This document shows positions 17,562-26,214 of a DNA stretch of 64,000 nucleotides, in pieces. Every line of letters begins with the position of its first letter. The stretch's first letter is position 1. A program made the translations under genes and the position numbers. The stretch covers positions 826,614-890,613 of the forward strand of contig NZ_JAENHL010000008.1 of the NCBI RefSeq assembly GCF_016595235.1, read 5' to 3'. The notes under the pieces were generated by a model. The model did no database searches, had not been told where the DNA came from, and worked only from the letters and a program-made list of their open reading frames with translations. Source of the stretch: Taklimakanibacter albus (GTDB taxonomy: Bacteria; Pseudomonadota; Alphaproteobacteria; Rhizobiales; Aestuariivirgaceae).

Positions 17562-18284
17562 ATGGCCGACAAGCCACTGGTCATGATCACGGGTGCCGGC
17601 TCCGGCATCGGCAAGGCGACAGCACAAGCCTTCGCGCGATCAGGATATCCGCTGCTGCTGACCGGACGCCGGATCGAGCCCCTGCGCAATCTCGGGCTCG
17701 CCAATGCCGTCTGCGCCGCCGCCGATGTGCGCGACCGCGACGCGGTGACCGCCGCCATCGCCGAGGCTGAGGCCAAATACGGACCGGTCGACTGTCTCGT
17801 GAACAATGCCGGCATCGCGCCGCTCGCCAAGCTCGAAGATCAGGATCCGGCGGAGTGGCGCGATCTCATCGACATCAATTGCACCGGTGTCCTCAACTGC
17901 ATGCACGCGGTGATGCCGGCGATGAAAGCGCGCCGGCACGGCACGATCATCAACATCTCCTCGATCGCCGGGCGCAAATCCTATCCAAGCCACGACGTCT
18001 ATTGCGGCACCAAATTTTTCGTCCATGCGGTGAGCGAGGGAGCCCGGCGCAATATGGCGCCCTTCGACGTCCGGGTGATCGTCGTGTCGCCCGGCCTCAC
18101 CGACACGGATATTCCGAGCACGATGAAGAACGAAGCGGCGAAAGAGTTCTGGGAAAAAGGCCGCGATGCGGTCGGGCCGATCGCGCCGGAGGATGTGGCG
18201 AAGACGATCCTCTTCGCCTATCAGATGCCGCAGAACGTGATCCTGCAGGAGCTGACGATCTCGCCGACAAGGCAGGAATATTGA
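17562..18284 (+). CDS. Short-chain dehydrogenase/reductase (SDR), NAD(P)-dependent
   Basis: A classical SDR of 240 residues. It has the Rossmann motif TGAGSGIG (residues 10-17), NNAG (LVNNAGIAPL), the catalytic Ser in INISSIAG and the YCGTK catalytic Tyr/Lys (about 147/151), followed by PGLTDTDI. The ribosome-binding site GGGGAAG lies just upstream of ATG 17562. The substrate is unknown; the family most similar in pattern is the YdfG/serine-dehydrogenase-like SDR group. The stop abuts the stop of the convergent small gene with no intergenic base between them. Confidence 0.9.
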   Translation: MADKPLVMITGAGSGIGKATAQAFARSGYPLLLTGRRIEPLRNLGLANAVCAAADVRDRDAVTAAIAEAEAKYGPVDCLVNNAGIAPLAKLEDQDPAEWRDLIDINCTGVLNCMHAVMPAMKARRHGTIINISSIAGRKSYPSHDVYCGTKFFVHAVSEGARRNMAPFDVRVIVVSPGLTDTDIPSTMKNEAAKEFWEKGRDAVGPIAPEDVAKTILFAYQMPQNVILQELTISPTRQEY

Positions 18285-18491
18285 TCAGGACCGGGGGTGG
18301 TCTGCTTCGAGCGCCTGCATGCGCGACGGGCGGCCACGCCGGCGCGGCGGCGGCAGACGGTCAGCCAGGCTGAAATCGTAGCGTTCGATCCGCACGCCCG
18401 GGAAGATCACGATCTCCGCCGAACCCTCATGCGCCTTAGCTGCCCGTTGCGGCACGCGATCGCGCGGAAAAGTCAGTATCGTCCCCATCAC
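18285..18491 (-). CDS. Small conserved hypothetical protein
   Basis: 68 residues, basic, with repeated FP motifs (ILTFPRDRV, EIVIFPGVRIERYDFSLADRLP). I recall similar short proteins with an EIVIFPGVR(I/Y)ER core next to housekeeping genes in Hyphomicrobiales, which suggests a real gene, but no function is known. It is tail-to-tail with the SDR gene. The basic segment PPPRRRGRPSR resembles an AT-hook (GRP flanked by Arg), so weak DNA binding is possible. Confidence 0.55.
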   Translation of the reverse strand: MMGTILTFPRDRVPQRAAKAHEGSAEIVIFPGVRIERYDFSLADRLPPPRRRGRPSRMQALEADHPRS

Positions 18492-18591
18492 CCTTCACCT
18501 TCGAAACCCGGCGCGGCAGGCGCGAACCGGCTTCCGGCATTAACGCCCCGGTGTGGTTAATAAAGCGCTAACCGATCGTGACGGTTGGGCG

Positions 18592-18936
18592 TCAATTGGC
18601 GGGCGTGATGGTCAGGCCGGCGGTTCCGGTGCGGTCCTCGATCTCGACGACCCAGATATCGGGATCGAACTTCGTCAATTTATCGATGAAGGGCTGGACG
18701 TCGAGAGCCGAGGTGACGGGCGGCGAGACTTCGATCCATAGACGTTCACCCTGCTCGTCGATCGAGGGGCCGGGCGGTGGCCCCAGGAGCCTCACCGTGC
18801 CGTCGAGACGGTTGATCACGACATAGATGGCGCCCGCCTCCTCCGCGCCCTTGCGCAGGACGGCGCCGAACATGCCTTGCACGAAGCAGCGACGCAGCAG
18901 CGCATGAACCCAGATTTCGGATTTGAGCCGCATCAA
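18592..18936 (-). CDS. DUF1491 family protein
   Basis: 114 residues matching the DUF1491 pattern: LKSEIWVHALLRRC at the N-terminus, GAIYVVINRLDGTVRLLGP in the middle and DPDIWVVEIEDR near the end. The family is confined largely to alphaproteobacteria and has no assigned function. Its ATG overlaps the stop of the peptidoglycan-binding protein gene, so the two are translationally coupled. The coupling suggests a role connected with the envelope protein upstream. Confidence 0.85.
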   Translation of the reverse strand: MMRLKSEIWVHALLRRCFVQGMFGAVLRKGAEEAGAIYVVINRLDGTVRLLGPPPGPSIDEQGERLWIEVSPPVTSALDVQPFIDKLTKFDPDIWVVEIEDRTGTAGLTITPAN

Positions 18937-19619
18937 TTGGCGCTGCGCGCGCTCATCTTGTCCAGCTCGGCGATCAGCGTGGAACTGATGTCGCCGGTCG
19001 GTGCAATGCCGCGGTCGCGCTCGAATTTGAGAATGGCGTTGCGGGTCTGCTGACCGAGCTGACCGTTGATGGCGCCCGGCTCATAGCCGAGTTCGGCAAG
19101 GCCGACCTGGACGCGGGTGACCGTATCGACAGGCTTGACCGACGGAGCCGTGGCGCGCGGCGCTGTGGTGCCGGCATCCGTCATGTTGACCGCTTCGTTG
19201 ATCTGGCGGGTATAGCGGATGTGCTCGATGAGATCGGTGGAAGCCTGGCCGGTCTCGTCAAGCCCGTTGGCGCGCTGATAGGCGATGATGGCGAGTTTGG
19301 TGCGCCGACCGGAGACGCCATCGACCTGGCCGCTATAGAGGCCGGAGGCCGCGAGTTCGCGCTGCACGCTTTCAATCGTCGCGTCATAACGCAAGGTAAC
19401 TGTGCCACCCTGGTCGTCGCTGCCGGCATCGACCGTCACCCGGGTCGATCCGGTGATCGGATCCGGCTCGGAAGCCTCGTCCTGTGTGATGGTGGCGGGC
19501 GGCGCCGACTGGGTGAGCGTGTTGTAGACGATGGCAACAGAAAGCACCGCCACCGTCAGTGCGACGACAATGGTCGAAACGCCCAAACGCGGCGCGTCAT
19601 CCTCTTCATAATTACTCAT
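18933..19619 (-). CDS. Membrane-anchored peptidoglycan-binding-domain protein
   Basis: 228 residues: a cytoplasmic N-terminus, one membrane helix (about 14-36) and two PG_binding_1 repeats (IESVQRELAASGLYSGQVDGVSGRRTKLAIIAYQ and VQVGLAELGYEPGAINGQLGQQTRNAI). Such repeats bind peptidoglycan in the periplasm. No catalytic domain is present, so it is probably a wall-tethering or accessory protein. It is upstream of, and translationally coupled to, the DUF1491 gene. Confidence 0.88.
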   Translation of the reverse strand: MSNYEEDDAPRLGVSTIVVALTVAVLSVAIVYNTLTQSAPPATITQDEASEPDPITGSTRVTVDAGSDDQGGTVTLRYDATIESVQRELAASGLYSGQVDGVSGRRTKLAIIAYQRANGLDETGQASTDLIEHIRYTRQINEAVNMTDAGTTAPRATAPSVKPVDTVTRVQVGLAELGYEPGAINGQLGQQTRNAILKFERDRGIAPTGDISSTLIAELDKMSARSAN

Positions 19620-19864
19620 TCAACGCCGGACCCAACTCAAACTTGCCCTATACCGGCTCTAACGCCAGTCCCCTGTCCCCGATAATGCATCCGGGATGCT
19701 TAATACCGGGTTGTCATGGGCCTTAACGGGTAAGGCGTCATGATTTCCGAATGGTTAATGAAATACTTCAAACTTGCCGAAACTTTGACTCGAATTGACT
19801 CGCGCGCTTTCAAGCGGGCGAAAGCCGCACGCGCTATTCGTGGCGATGGATAGGGGAAACGAAT

Positions 19865-20248
19865 ATGCGCATCATCAGGACGCTCGTCTTGCTCACCGCC
19901 GTGGTGGTCTTCATGCCGTCGCCGCCGGAGGAGCGCCTCAGCACATCGACCGAAGCCGACCCGCCGGCAACGGAACTCCTCATGGCCGCCATCTCGACGG
20001 TAGCCGATATGCGCGACTTCTGCAGCCGCCAAGCCGCCGTCTGCGACACCGCGCACTACGTCGCCGTCAAACTCGAAGGCAAGGCGAAATACGGCATCGA
20101 ACTCCTCTATGAATGGGCGAATGAGCGTGCCGGAGAGGCGCCCGCTGATGTCACGACCGCATCGGGCGAACCGCAACGGCCAACCCAGAATACGCTCGAG
20201 CTCGAGGACCTGATCCCGGAATGGCGGGCTCCCGCCAATCAAGGCTGA
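19865..20248 (+). CDS. DUF5330-like small exported protein
   Basis: 127 residues. The N-terminal hydrophobic segment MRIIRTLVLLTAVVVFMP could be an uncleaved signal anchor. The core ELLMAAISTVADMRDFCSRQAAVCDTAHYVAVKLEGKAKYGIELLYEW has two cysteines seven residues apart (CSRQAAVC) and fits the DUF5330 family of alphaproteobacteria. Function unknown. It is divergent from the peptidoglycan-binding gene across 245 bp in which I see no other gene. Confidence 0.72.
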   Translation: MRIIRTLVLLTAVVVFMPSPPEERLSTSTEADPPATELLMAAISTVADMRDFCSRQAAVCDTAHYVAVKLEGKAKYGIELLYEWANERAGEAPADVTTASGEPQRPTQNTLELEDLIPEWRAPANQG

Positions 20249-20306
20249 TTACCAGCTGCGTTTCGGTTGATCTGCCGGCCGCATCGCACCTAATCTGGTG
20301 CGTCTC

Positions 20307-20939
20307 ATGAGCGACATACCCACAGCGGTGGAGGTGCTGACGATCGGCCACTCCACACAGTCCTTCGCGGACTTCCTTCTGCTCCTGCGCGAAGCGCAAG
20401 TGACGGCGCTCTGCGATGTGCGCAGCCAGCCCTATTCGCGGCATGTTCCCCAGTTCAACCGCGAGACACTTAAAACGAATCTCGGCGCCGAGAAGATCGC
20501 CTATATGTTTCTGGGTGATGAGCTCGGCGGCCGGCCGAAAACACCCGAGCTCTACAGCGACGGTGTCGCCGACTACGAAAAGATGGCGCGGAACGAAAGC
20601 TTCGCCCAGGGACTCGGCCGTGTCATCGAAGGCGCCAGAACCTATCGGATCGCGCTGATGTGCGCCGAGCGCGATCCGCTCGATTGCCATCGCTGCCTGC
20701 TGGTGGGGCGCGCGCTCAAGGCAAGAGGTGTCACTGTCCGGCACATAACCGGGCCTGGCGAGACCATAGGACAGGACGACATCGAAGAATTACTGCTCGC
20801 CATGGCCGATCAAGCCCATACGGACCTGTTCACACCGCGCCAGGAGCAGATCGCAAGGGCCTATCGCCACAAGGCGCGACGGGCCGCTTTCCCGGAAAAG
20901 CCTGCACAGGCCGGCAAGGATGATCCGCCCCGGGCCTGA
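20307..20939 (+). CDS. DUF488 family protein
   Basis: 210 residues with the DUF488 signature: TIGHSTQSFADFLLLL at the start, LCDVRSQPYSRHVPQFN, YMFLGDELGGRP and the CAERDPLDCHR motif. The His/Cys/Arg pattern is conserved through the family, which is linked to stress and redox contexts but has no proven reaction. ATG 20307 is taken as start; a GTG at 20298 is an in-frame alternative. The neighbour downstream is SufE, with 69 bp between. Confidence 0.87.
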   Translation: MSDIPTAVEVLTIGHSTQSFADFLLLLREAQVTALCDVRSQPYSRHVPQFNRETLKTNLGAEKIAYMFLGDELGGRPKTPELYSDGVADYEKMARNESFAQGLGRVIEGARTYRIALMCAERDPLDCHRCLLVGRALKARGVTVRHITGPGETIGQDDIEELLLAMADQAHTDLFTPRQEQIARAYRHKARRAAFPEKPAQAGKDDPPRA

Positions 20940-21008
20940 GCGCAGACGGAACCGTGCTTGAGATCGTGCCGTCAAACGCCTATCTGAAGGCTGTAAGGCC
21001 AGAGGCAC

Positions 21009-21440
21009 ATGCAGGAAACCATAGAATCCCTCAAGGAAGATTTTGCCATCATAGACGAGTGGGAAGACCGCTATCGCTATGTGATCGAGCTGGGCCGCGC
21101 CATGCCGCCGCTCGCCGAAGCGGAGCGCATTCCCGCCAATAAGGTCCAGGGCTGCGCCAGCCAGGTCTGGATAGCCGCGCACCAGGAGAAGAATGGCAGC
21201 GAACCGCGCCTCTCCTTTACCGGCGACAGCGACGCGCTTATCGTCAAGGGCCTCATCGCCATCATCTTCCGCCTGTTCTCGGGTAAGGCGGCATCAGAAA
21301 TCCTCGCCATCGACGCGGGCGCTATTCTCGACGAACTGGGCCTGCGCGAACATCTGACGCCGCAACGGTCGAACGGCGTTGCCTCGATGGTGACGCGCAT
21401 CAAATCGGACGCCCAGGCGGCACTCTCCAGCACCCATTGA
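21009..21440 (+). CDS. sufE: SufE family Fe-S cluster assembly sulfur-transfer protein
   Basis: 143 residues, full length for SufE. The conserved active-site Cys sits in NKVQGCASQVW (near residue 50), where it accepts persulfide sulfur from the cysteine desulfurase SufS. Other family marks are LGRAMPPL, the GLIAIIFRLFSGKAASEIL helix and the LGLREHLTPQRSNGVASMV tail. The ribosome-binding site AGAGG precedes ATG 21009. It is not next to other suf genes, as is common for the stand-alone SufE of alphaproteobacteria. Confidence 0.93.
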   Translation: MQETIESLKEDFAIIDEWEDRYRYVIELGRAMPPLAEAERIPANKVQGCASQVWIAAHQEKNGSEPRLSFTGDSDALIVKGLIAIIFRLFSGKAASEILAIDAGAILDELGLREHLTPQRSNGVASMVTRIKSDAQAALSSTH

Positions 21441-21444
21441 TCGA

Positions 21445-21909
21445 TCAGTTATAAGGGCTGTCGCAAGAGAGCGTTCGGCCGTCATAGGTCGTATAGGTGT
21501 CGGAAGCCCCGACATAGGATCGGTAATGCTGCCGGCACCAACGCGAATGCTCGGTGCGCGCCTGTGGGCTGTCGGTGTCGACGGTCTGGGTCTTCTGCTT
21601 CTTCACCAAAGGCCGCGTCGGATCGATCGGCGAGCCCATGTCGAAGGGCTCCGCCTTGATACCTGGTTTGAAGCGCTGCTGGTTTTGCTGATTGTAGATG
21701 TCGTTCGGGCTGCGATTGCCGCCGATACCCGGCTCACGATAAAGCGGCTTGGTGCCGAACATGCGCTCGCGCGCCCCGCACGTGGTAAAACGGCACGTAT
21801 CGGCTTGCGCGCCGGGCAAATCGGCGATGTAGCCGGCGGCGAGCAGCAGAAGTGCAAAAATGGATGATGCAGGGCGCATGACACGATTGAGCGGGGCGAT
21901 TTTGTTCAT
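21445..21909 (-). CDS. BA14K-like secreted protein
   Basis: 154 residues from ATG 21909. An N-terminal signal segment (residues about 10-33) is followed by a Cys pair (TCRFTTCGARE), a polar linker and a C-terminal HSRWCRQHYRSYVGASDTYTTYDGRTLSC. That tail matches the BA14K/immunoreactive-protein signature W-C-x(3)-Y-x-S-Y…T-Y-x(2)-Y-D-G…C known from Brucella and relatives. The role is probably envelope related, and lectin-like activity has been proposed for the family. A longer reading from 21954 would overlap the VOC gene. It converges with sufE, four bases between stops. Confidence 0.75.
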   Translation of the reverse strand: MNKIAPLNRVMRPASSIFALLLLAAGYIADLPGAQADTCRFTTCGARERMFGTKPLYREPGIGGNRSPNDIYNQQNQQRFKPGIKAEPFDMGSPIDPTRPLVKKQKTQTVDTDSPQARTEHSRWCRQHYRSYVGASDTYTTYDGRTLSCDSPYN

Positions 21910-21943
21910 ATTGAGGAACTGACGACCCTCGCCTCCAGTTCCC

Positions 21944-22432
21944 TCACACAGCACCAGGATTTTCGAGCCGCCTTAGCTTGCCGTTGAGGTCAGGAATTCC
22001 CAAGCCGCCGAAGGTTTCGACGTAAGCCTGCCGTGTGTCCGGCGTCAGGAACTCGACCAGCGCCGTGTTTTCGATCCACAGCTTGAGGACCTTGAAGAGC
22101 CGGGCATCGACCCGTTGCGTGGGCCAGCCGTGAGGCTCGGCCAGCGCTTCGATCTCGGCTTCGCTCTTGGGTGTGCTAAGCAGAACATGCGCGCCGGAAT
22201 ACGGCCGCATGGCCTCATCCTGGGCGATACCGAAGCGGCTGTCCGGCGTCAGGACCGTCTGCCAGGGAAGAATCTCGATGAAGGAGCCGGCCTCGTCGCC
22301 ATAAAGGACGAACCACGAATTGGGCGGGAATGGCGGTGCCGGCGCCCGCAAGACAGTGGCCGCGAGCATCTCCGTCAGAACCTCCGCCACCAGGGCCGGA
22401 TCGCGCACGCAGAATGAAGCATGATGCAGCAT
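21944..22432 (-). CDS. VOC-superfamily (glyoxalase-like) protein
   Basis: 162 residues from ATG 22432. The N-terminal LHHASFCVRDPALVAEVLTEML is the typical first beta-alpha unit of a VOC module, and SFIEILPWQ gives the metal-binding Glu strand. The second half is divergent, so it may not keep a full metal site. It starts five bases after the stop of the TetR gene, making a two-gene operon under TetR control. The substrate is unknown. Confidence 0.7.
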   Translation of the reverse strand: MLHHASFCVRDPALVAEVLTEMLAATVLRAPAPPFPPNSWFVLYGDEAGSFIEILPWQTVLTPDSRFGIAQDEAMRPYSGAHVLLSTPKSEAEIEALAEPHGWPTQRVDARLFKVLKLWIENTALVEFLTPDTRQAYVETFGGLGIPDLNGKLRRLENPGAV

Positions 22433-22437
22433 AGGAG

Positions 22438-23034
22438 TTACGCCTTCTTCCGTTTGGTTGGCCTTGCCGGCGCACGATCCTTCGCGGGACGCGCGGCGGC
22501 GATGAGCGCCGCCACCGCCCATTGCGCCGTCTCGGCCGCCTCCTGCGAGGTCAGCTGACCATAGTCCTGCATCGTTTCCCAACCGGCAGCCGAAATCAGA
22601 GCCTGGATGGCGGCGACGAGCCGCTTGCGCTCGGCGGCGGCCAGCGGCTCCAGGACCGGCTCGAGCGCGGTGCGCAGCCGCTTGCGGCGTGCCTCGCTAT
22701 GCGCGAGCCGGGTGGCGCGCCCCTGGGGATCATGCAGCATGGTGCGGATGAGCGGCGCATCAGCCGAGAAGGCGGCGAAGATCCGGGCGATGCCGGCGAT
22801 GAGCTCGTCGGGAGAGCTCGGCGGCGGCGGCATGCCGAGCCGATCGTTGAGCCAGGTCCAGAAGGCCCCGAAGAGCTGGTCGCGGTTCGGGTAATAACGG
22901 TAGAGGGTGCGCTCGGGCACGCGCGCGGCGCTCGCCAGCGCCCGGAAGGTGACCTCGCCGGCGCCCGCCGTCAGAAGACCGGCCAAGGCTTGCATGACGC
23001 GCTCTTCAGTGAGGGCGGCGAGATCGGCCCGCAT
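22438..23034 (-). CDS. TetR/AcrR family transcriptional regulator
   Basis: An N-terminal TetR helix-turn-helix (VTFRALASAARVPERTLYRYYPNRDQLFGAF) and an all-helical ligand domain, about 198 residues from ATG 23034. The C-terminus is strongly basic (RPAKDRAPARPTKRKKA). Longer readings from 23061, 23085 or 23091 are open, but they would place two perfect or near-perfect palindromes inside the coding region, so I prefer the shorter start. No candidate start has a clear ribosome-binding site. The regulator is co-transcribed with the VOC gene and probably represses its own operon. Confidence 0.85.
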   Translation of the reverse strand: MRADLAALTEERVMQALAGLLTAGAGEVTFRALASAARVPERTLYRYYPNRDQLFGAFWTWLNDRLGMPPPPSSPDELIAGIARIFAAFSADAPLIRTMLHDPQGRATRLAHSEARRKRLRTALEPVLEPLAAAERKRLVAAIQALISAAGWETMQDYGQLTSQEAAETAQWAVAALIAAARPAKDRAPARPTKRKKA

Positions 23035-23043
23035 ATTGGTGTT

Positions 23044-23080
23044 TGGCAGTTCTACTGTCATCTTGGCAGCGATACTGCCA
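23044..23080. promoter_or_regulatory. Two tandem 17-bp palindromes, candidate TetR operators
   Basis: Site 1 is TGGCAG-TTCTA-CTGTCA (23044-23060, one mismatch) and site 2 is TGGCAG-CGATA-CTGCCA (23064-23080, perfect). Both have 6-bp arms with a 5-bp spacer and their centres are 20 bp apart, close to two helical turns. They lie directly before the preferred start of the TetR gene. Size, symmetry and phasing fit two TetR dimers binding the same face. Confidence 0.65.
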
Positions 23081-23149
23081 TTCATGATCAAGATGAGTCA
23101 ACCAGCAAGCTGCCGGCGGCATCGTGATGAATGATGGGAGAGTTCCCGC

Positions 23150-23695
23150 TCAGCGCGCCGCGGCGAGTTTTTCTTCGATGGTCTCGATGACTTCCGAGCC
23201 CGGCAGGAAGGCGTCGTAACACAGGATCATACCGACCCGGTCGCCACCATGGGTCAAGGGCAGCTTGAGCCAGAACTGAACGAGATGCTCTTTCTGGGTA
23301 CGCGGGCCCCGCACGACGCCCTGCGCCGGCTTGCCTTCCTCGGCGATGCGATGATAGGCGGCGAGCCAGTAATCGCGCTTGTCGCCCCAATCGAGCTCGT
23401 CGAGATAGAGGCCGGTCGTTTCGCAGTCATGCACGTCGCGCAGACGGGTTCCGGCGAGGCGGACGCGATAGCGCTCGCCCGGCATCTCCACTTCGATCAG
23501 GCTGATATTGGGCAAAAGCCGTGGAATGTGAGCCGGGCTGATGTCGCGTTTGTCGGGCATCGGGCGGCCGGCGGCCTTGAGAAGCCAATATTCGTAGAGC
23601 TGGCGGTGTTCGGGGATGATCAGCTGCGCCTTGAAGGCCGCGTTTACCTGTCCCTTCGCCATATCCTCGAATCCATTGCCCCGAATCGCCAGCAC
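23150..23695 (-). CDS. PAS-fold (PAS_5) domain protein
   Basis: 181 residues, almost entirely one PAS_5-type domain: YEYWLLKAAGRPMPDKRDISPAHIPRLLPNISLIEVE, then YRVRLAGTRLRDVHDCETTGLYLDEL, then the HLVQFWLKLPLTHGG and VGMILCYDAFLP strands. The family is abundant in alphaproteobacteria and has no output domain of its own. Partner and ligand are unknown. No operon partner is apparent; an ATG-proximal alternative is at residue 12. Confidence 0.82.
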   Translation of the reverse strand: MLAIRGNGFEDMAKGQVNAAFKAQLIIPEHRQLYEYWLLKAAGRPMPDKRDISPAHIPRLLPNISLIEVEMPGERYRVRLAGTRLRDVHDCETTGLYLDELDWGDKRDYWLAAYHRIAEEGKPAQGVVRGPRTQKEHLVQFWLKLPLTHGGDRVGMILCYDAFLPGSEVIETIEEKLAAAR

Positions 23696-23836
23696 GGCGT
23701 CCTAAGCCCTTATGAATCCGTGCGGGATGCGCCGCAAGAGTCCAAATGCGGAACCTGGATCCAAAACTCCTTGCGCTCGGATCACGATTGGATCAGGTGG
23801 CCCGATGATCGAGCCATCCGATACCTTTAGTGAAGC

Positions 23837-24253
23837 TCAGCGTCTCTCGGCGCGGTTCTGTCCGAGTCCGATCTTTTTGGCGAGGCTCGAGCGCGCTTCC
23901 GCGTAGCTGGGCGCCACCATCGGATAGTCGACCGGCAGCCCCCACTTCTCGCGATACTGCTCGGGAGAGAGATCATAGTGCGTCCGCAAATGCCGCTTCA
24001 GCGACTTGAACTTCTTCCCGTCCTCGAGACAGATGATGTAGTCGGGCGTGATCGATTTTCGTATCGGAACGGCCGGTTTCAATTCGACCGTTTCGACTGG
24101 TTTCGGTTCTGCTGCGCCATGCGTGGCGGTGGCGAGCGAGCGGTAGATATTGGCTATGAGCTTCGGCAGATCGGCCTGGGCTACAGTATTGTTGCCCACA
24201 TAAGCCGCCACGATATCCGCTGTCAGTTCAACAAGATTGCCTTTTTCCTGCAT
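23837..24253 (-). CDS. MucR/Ros family transcriptional regulator
   Basis: 138 residues with the ROS/MUCR zinc-finger core: DYIICLEDGKKFKSLKRHLRTHYDLSPEQYREKWGLPVDYPMVAPSYAEARS. The single Cys and the two His of RHLRTHY are in place; the usual first Cys of CxxC is Ile-Ile-Cys here, as in MucR proteins where the ligand pattern varies. MucR-type proteins bind AT-rich DNA and silence surface polysaccharide, motility and cell-cycle genes. Upstream is a 150-bp gap. It is monocistronic. Confidence 0.93.
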   Translation of the reverse strand: MQEKGNLVELTADIVAAYVGNNTVAQADLPKLIANIYRSLATATHGAAEPKPVETVELKPAVPIRKSITPDYIICLEDGKKFKSLKRHLRTHYDLSPEQYREKWGLPVDYPMVAPSYAEARSSLAKKIGLGQNRAERR

Positions 24254-24404
24254 ATGATTTGCAATGCCCCCGGTTAAGGACCGGGTTTTATTTCATCTAT
24301 TGTAAGACGAATCAATAGACCGGGAGCGTAAGTTTTTTACACCTCCCACCGGCAGAAGCTCGGCAATGCCTACTGATCGATCTCGGCGACGCGAAGTGAT
24401 CGCT

Positions 24405-25964
24405 TCAGGCGGCGGCGATGCGGGCATAGGGGCCGGTGCGCCGGGCGGCCCAATCCCAATAAGTGAGAAGCACGCGGGCTTTGTTGAAGGAAAGCGTGTC
24501 GAAAATGGCCTTCAGCGCCTCGGCGTCCTGGCGCTTATCGACGACACCGGCGAACTGTGCCCGGGTGAGACCGGCGGCCTTCAAGGCCACCGTCAGCGCC
24601 TCCCCGCCCTGGTCCTCGGCAATCCGGGCGCCTGCCTCCTTGCTCACATGGACGAGCTGCGCATAGATCGCGCCCTGCTCCTCGGCCGACGCCGTCTCCA
24701 GCCGGGAAAGCAATGAAAGATCGGCAAATCTCCGTTCCACGCCCTCGTTTTCCGCATTCATGATGAGGATCTTGGAGATGGTTTCCGAATCGGTGAGGAA
24801 GCGCGACAGCACATAGCGGCGCAGTTCCGACGGCAGGCGCCAGAAGAGCTGGAAGGCGATCGGCGATGGGGTGTCCTGACGGGTCACCAAAGGCGCCTGA
24901 AGCACCGGATGGGCGGCGGCAAAGCGGGTCAGGCGCCACATGGCTTCGATTGAGAAGGCCGCCCCCTGATTGCGGACGAGATTGAGCAGCGTCTCGACAT
25001 CATTCGACTGAATGAGCGCCTCCGAAAGTGCGGGGGAAATCACCCGCCGGCGCGCCATTAGCTTGAGCTTGGCCGGGTTGCCGGAGCTGCAAACGGCAAT
25101 GAGATCGCTGTCATCCACGGTCATGGCGTTTTCGAGCAGCGGGCCTGACACCTCGATACGCGGATCGTTGATCAGCCGGCGGACCAACATCTGCGAGGGC
25201 GTCTCCATCAGGCAGACGCGCTCGGCCAGATGGCGCAGGCTCTTCAGCGGCATACGCGGAATGAGACGCAGCAGCGTGTCATTGGCGAGGGCGCGTTCCT
25301 GCGGCAAGGAACCAGCGGTCGGTATGGCCATGATATCGAGCAGCGCATGGGCCCGCTCGCCCGCTTCCGGAGCTTCGGGCAGCGGCCGTTCGAGGACCCG
25401 GCGCTCAATGAAGCCGGGACTGCCCGGCTTGACCGGGGCGGAAACGGCAGGCGGCTCCTCGCGCGGGACAGGCGTCATCGTCGACGCAGGCGAAGCCGCG
25501 TCCTTGGCCTGCTCTTCCACTGCTTGCGCCTCTGGCGCCTCGGGCATTGCCGGCTCCGGAGCCGCGGGCTCGACGATGATCTCGGCCAATGGCGGATCGG
25601 ATTCGGCCTGCGACGGCTCGGGCTCGATTTCCAGGGGTTCGGGCGCGGGCAGCAGAATCGGCTCCAGCGGATCCGGAATCGTGGCGACCGTGCTCCCGGC
25701 AAGGGTCTCGGATTGCGGCGGCGGCTCGACGCGTACCGGCTCGATAGCCTCCGGCAGTGTCTCGACCGTCGCAACCGGCGGCACGGGATCCGCCGGTAAC
25801 TCCGGGACCTTTGGCGGCAAAGCCTGCTGTGGGGCCGGAACGGGCGGTGCGACAGCCGCCGGCGGCGGCTTGCCGCCATTCAGCTTGAGCTTGAGCGCAC
25901 GGAAAGAGTCCGCGGTTATGACGCGGCGCACGGGCAGTCCATCTTCAGGCCGCACGCTCGACAT
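24405..25964 (-). CDS. DUF2336 domain-containing protein
   Basis: 519 residues. The N-terminal 180 are a low-complexity Pro/Glu/Ala-rich region without predicted structure. The remainder is helical repeat-like with ERALANDTLLRLIPRMPLKSLRHLAERV and EVSGPLLENAMTVDDSDLIAV, which match DUF2336, an alphaproteobacterial HEAT-like family. The function is unknown, though several members are linked to cell-cycle or signalling genes. No neighbour is coupled to it. Confidence 0.8.
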   Translation of the reverse strand: MSSVRPEDGLPVRRVITADSFRALKLKLNGGKPPPAAVAPPVPAPQQALPPKVPELPADPVPPVATVETLPEAIEPVRVEPPPQSETLAGSTVATIPDPLEPILLPAPEPLEIEPEPSQAESDPPLAEIIVEPAAPEPAMPEAPEAQAVEEQAKDAASPASTMTPVPREEPPAVSAPVKPGSPGFIERRVLERPLPEAPEAGERAHALLDIMAIPTAGSLPQERALANDTLLRLIPRMPLKSLRHLAERVCLMETPSQMLVRRLINDPRIEVSGPLLENAMTVDDSDLIAVCSSGNPAKLKLMARRRVISPALSEALIQSNDVETLLNLVRNQGAAFSIEAMWRLTRFAAAHPVLQAPLVTRQDTPSPIAFQLFWRLPSELRRYVLSRFLTDSETISKILIMNAENEGVERRFADLSLLSRLETASAEEQGAIYAQLVHVSKEAGARIAEDQGGEALTVALKAAGLTRAQFAGVVDKRQDAEALKAIFDTLSFNKARVLLTYWDWAARRTGPYARIAAA

Positions 25965-26214
25965 GCTCCGCCGTGTCTCCTTGATCGCAGAGCCTCATTT
26001 AAGCCGCCCAAGCCTCTAAAACTGCTTAAGCCCTTGCCGAACGCCATAGAGGAACCATTTACCACTGATGTTATGCTTAATGGACGGTTACCGCCTGACG
26101 CGCCGGCACAGTCGGGTTTGCGGCTTAAGGTCTGTCCGTCTATCTTCCCTCCCCAATCCCATCCCCTCATGACGGCACAGCGCACAAGCTCGGCCCACAA
26201 CAGACGAAGCAAGA

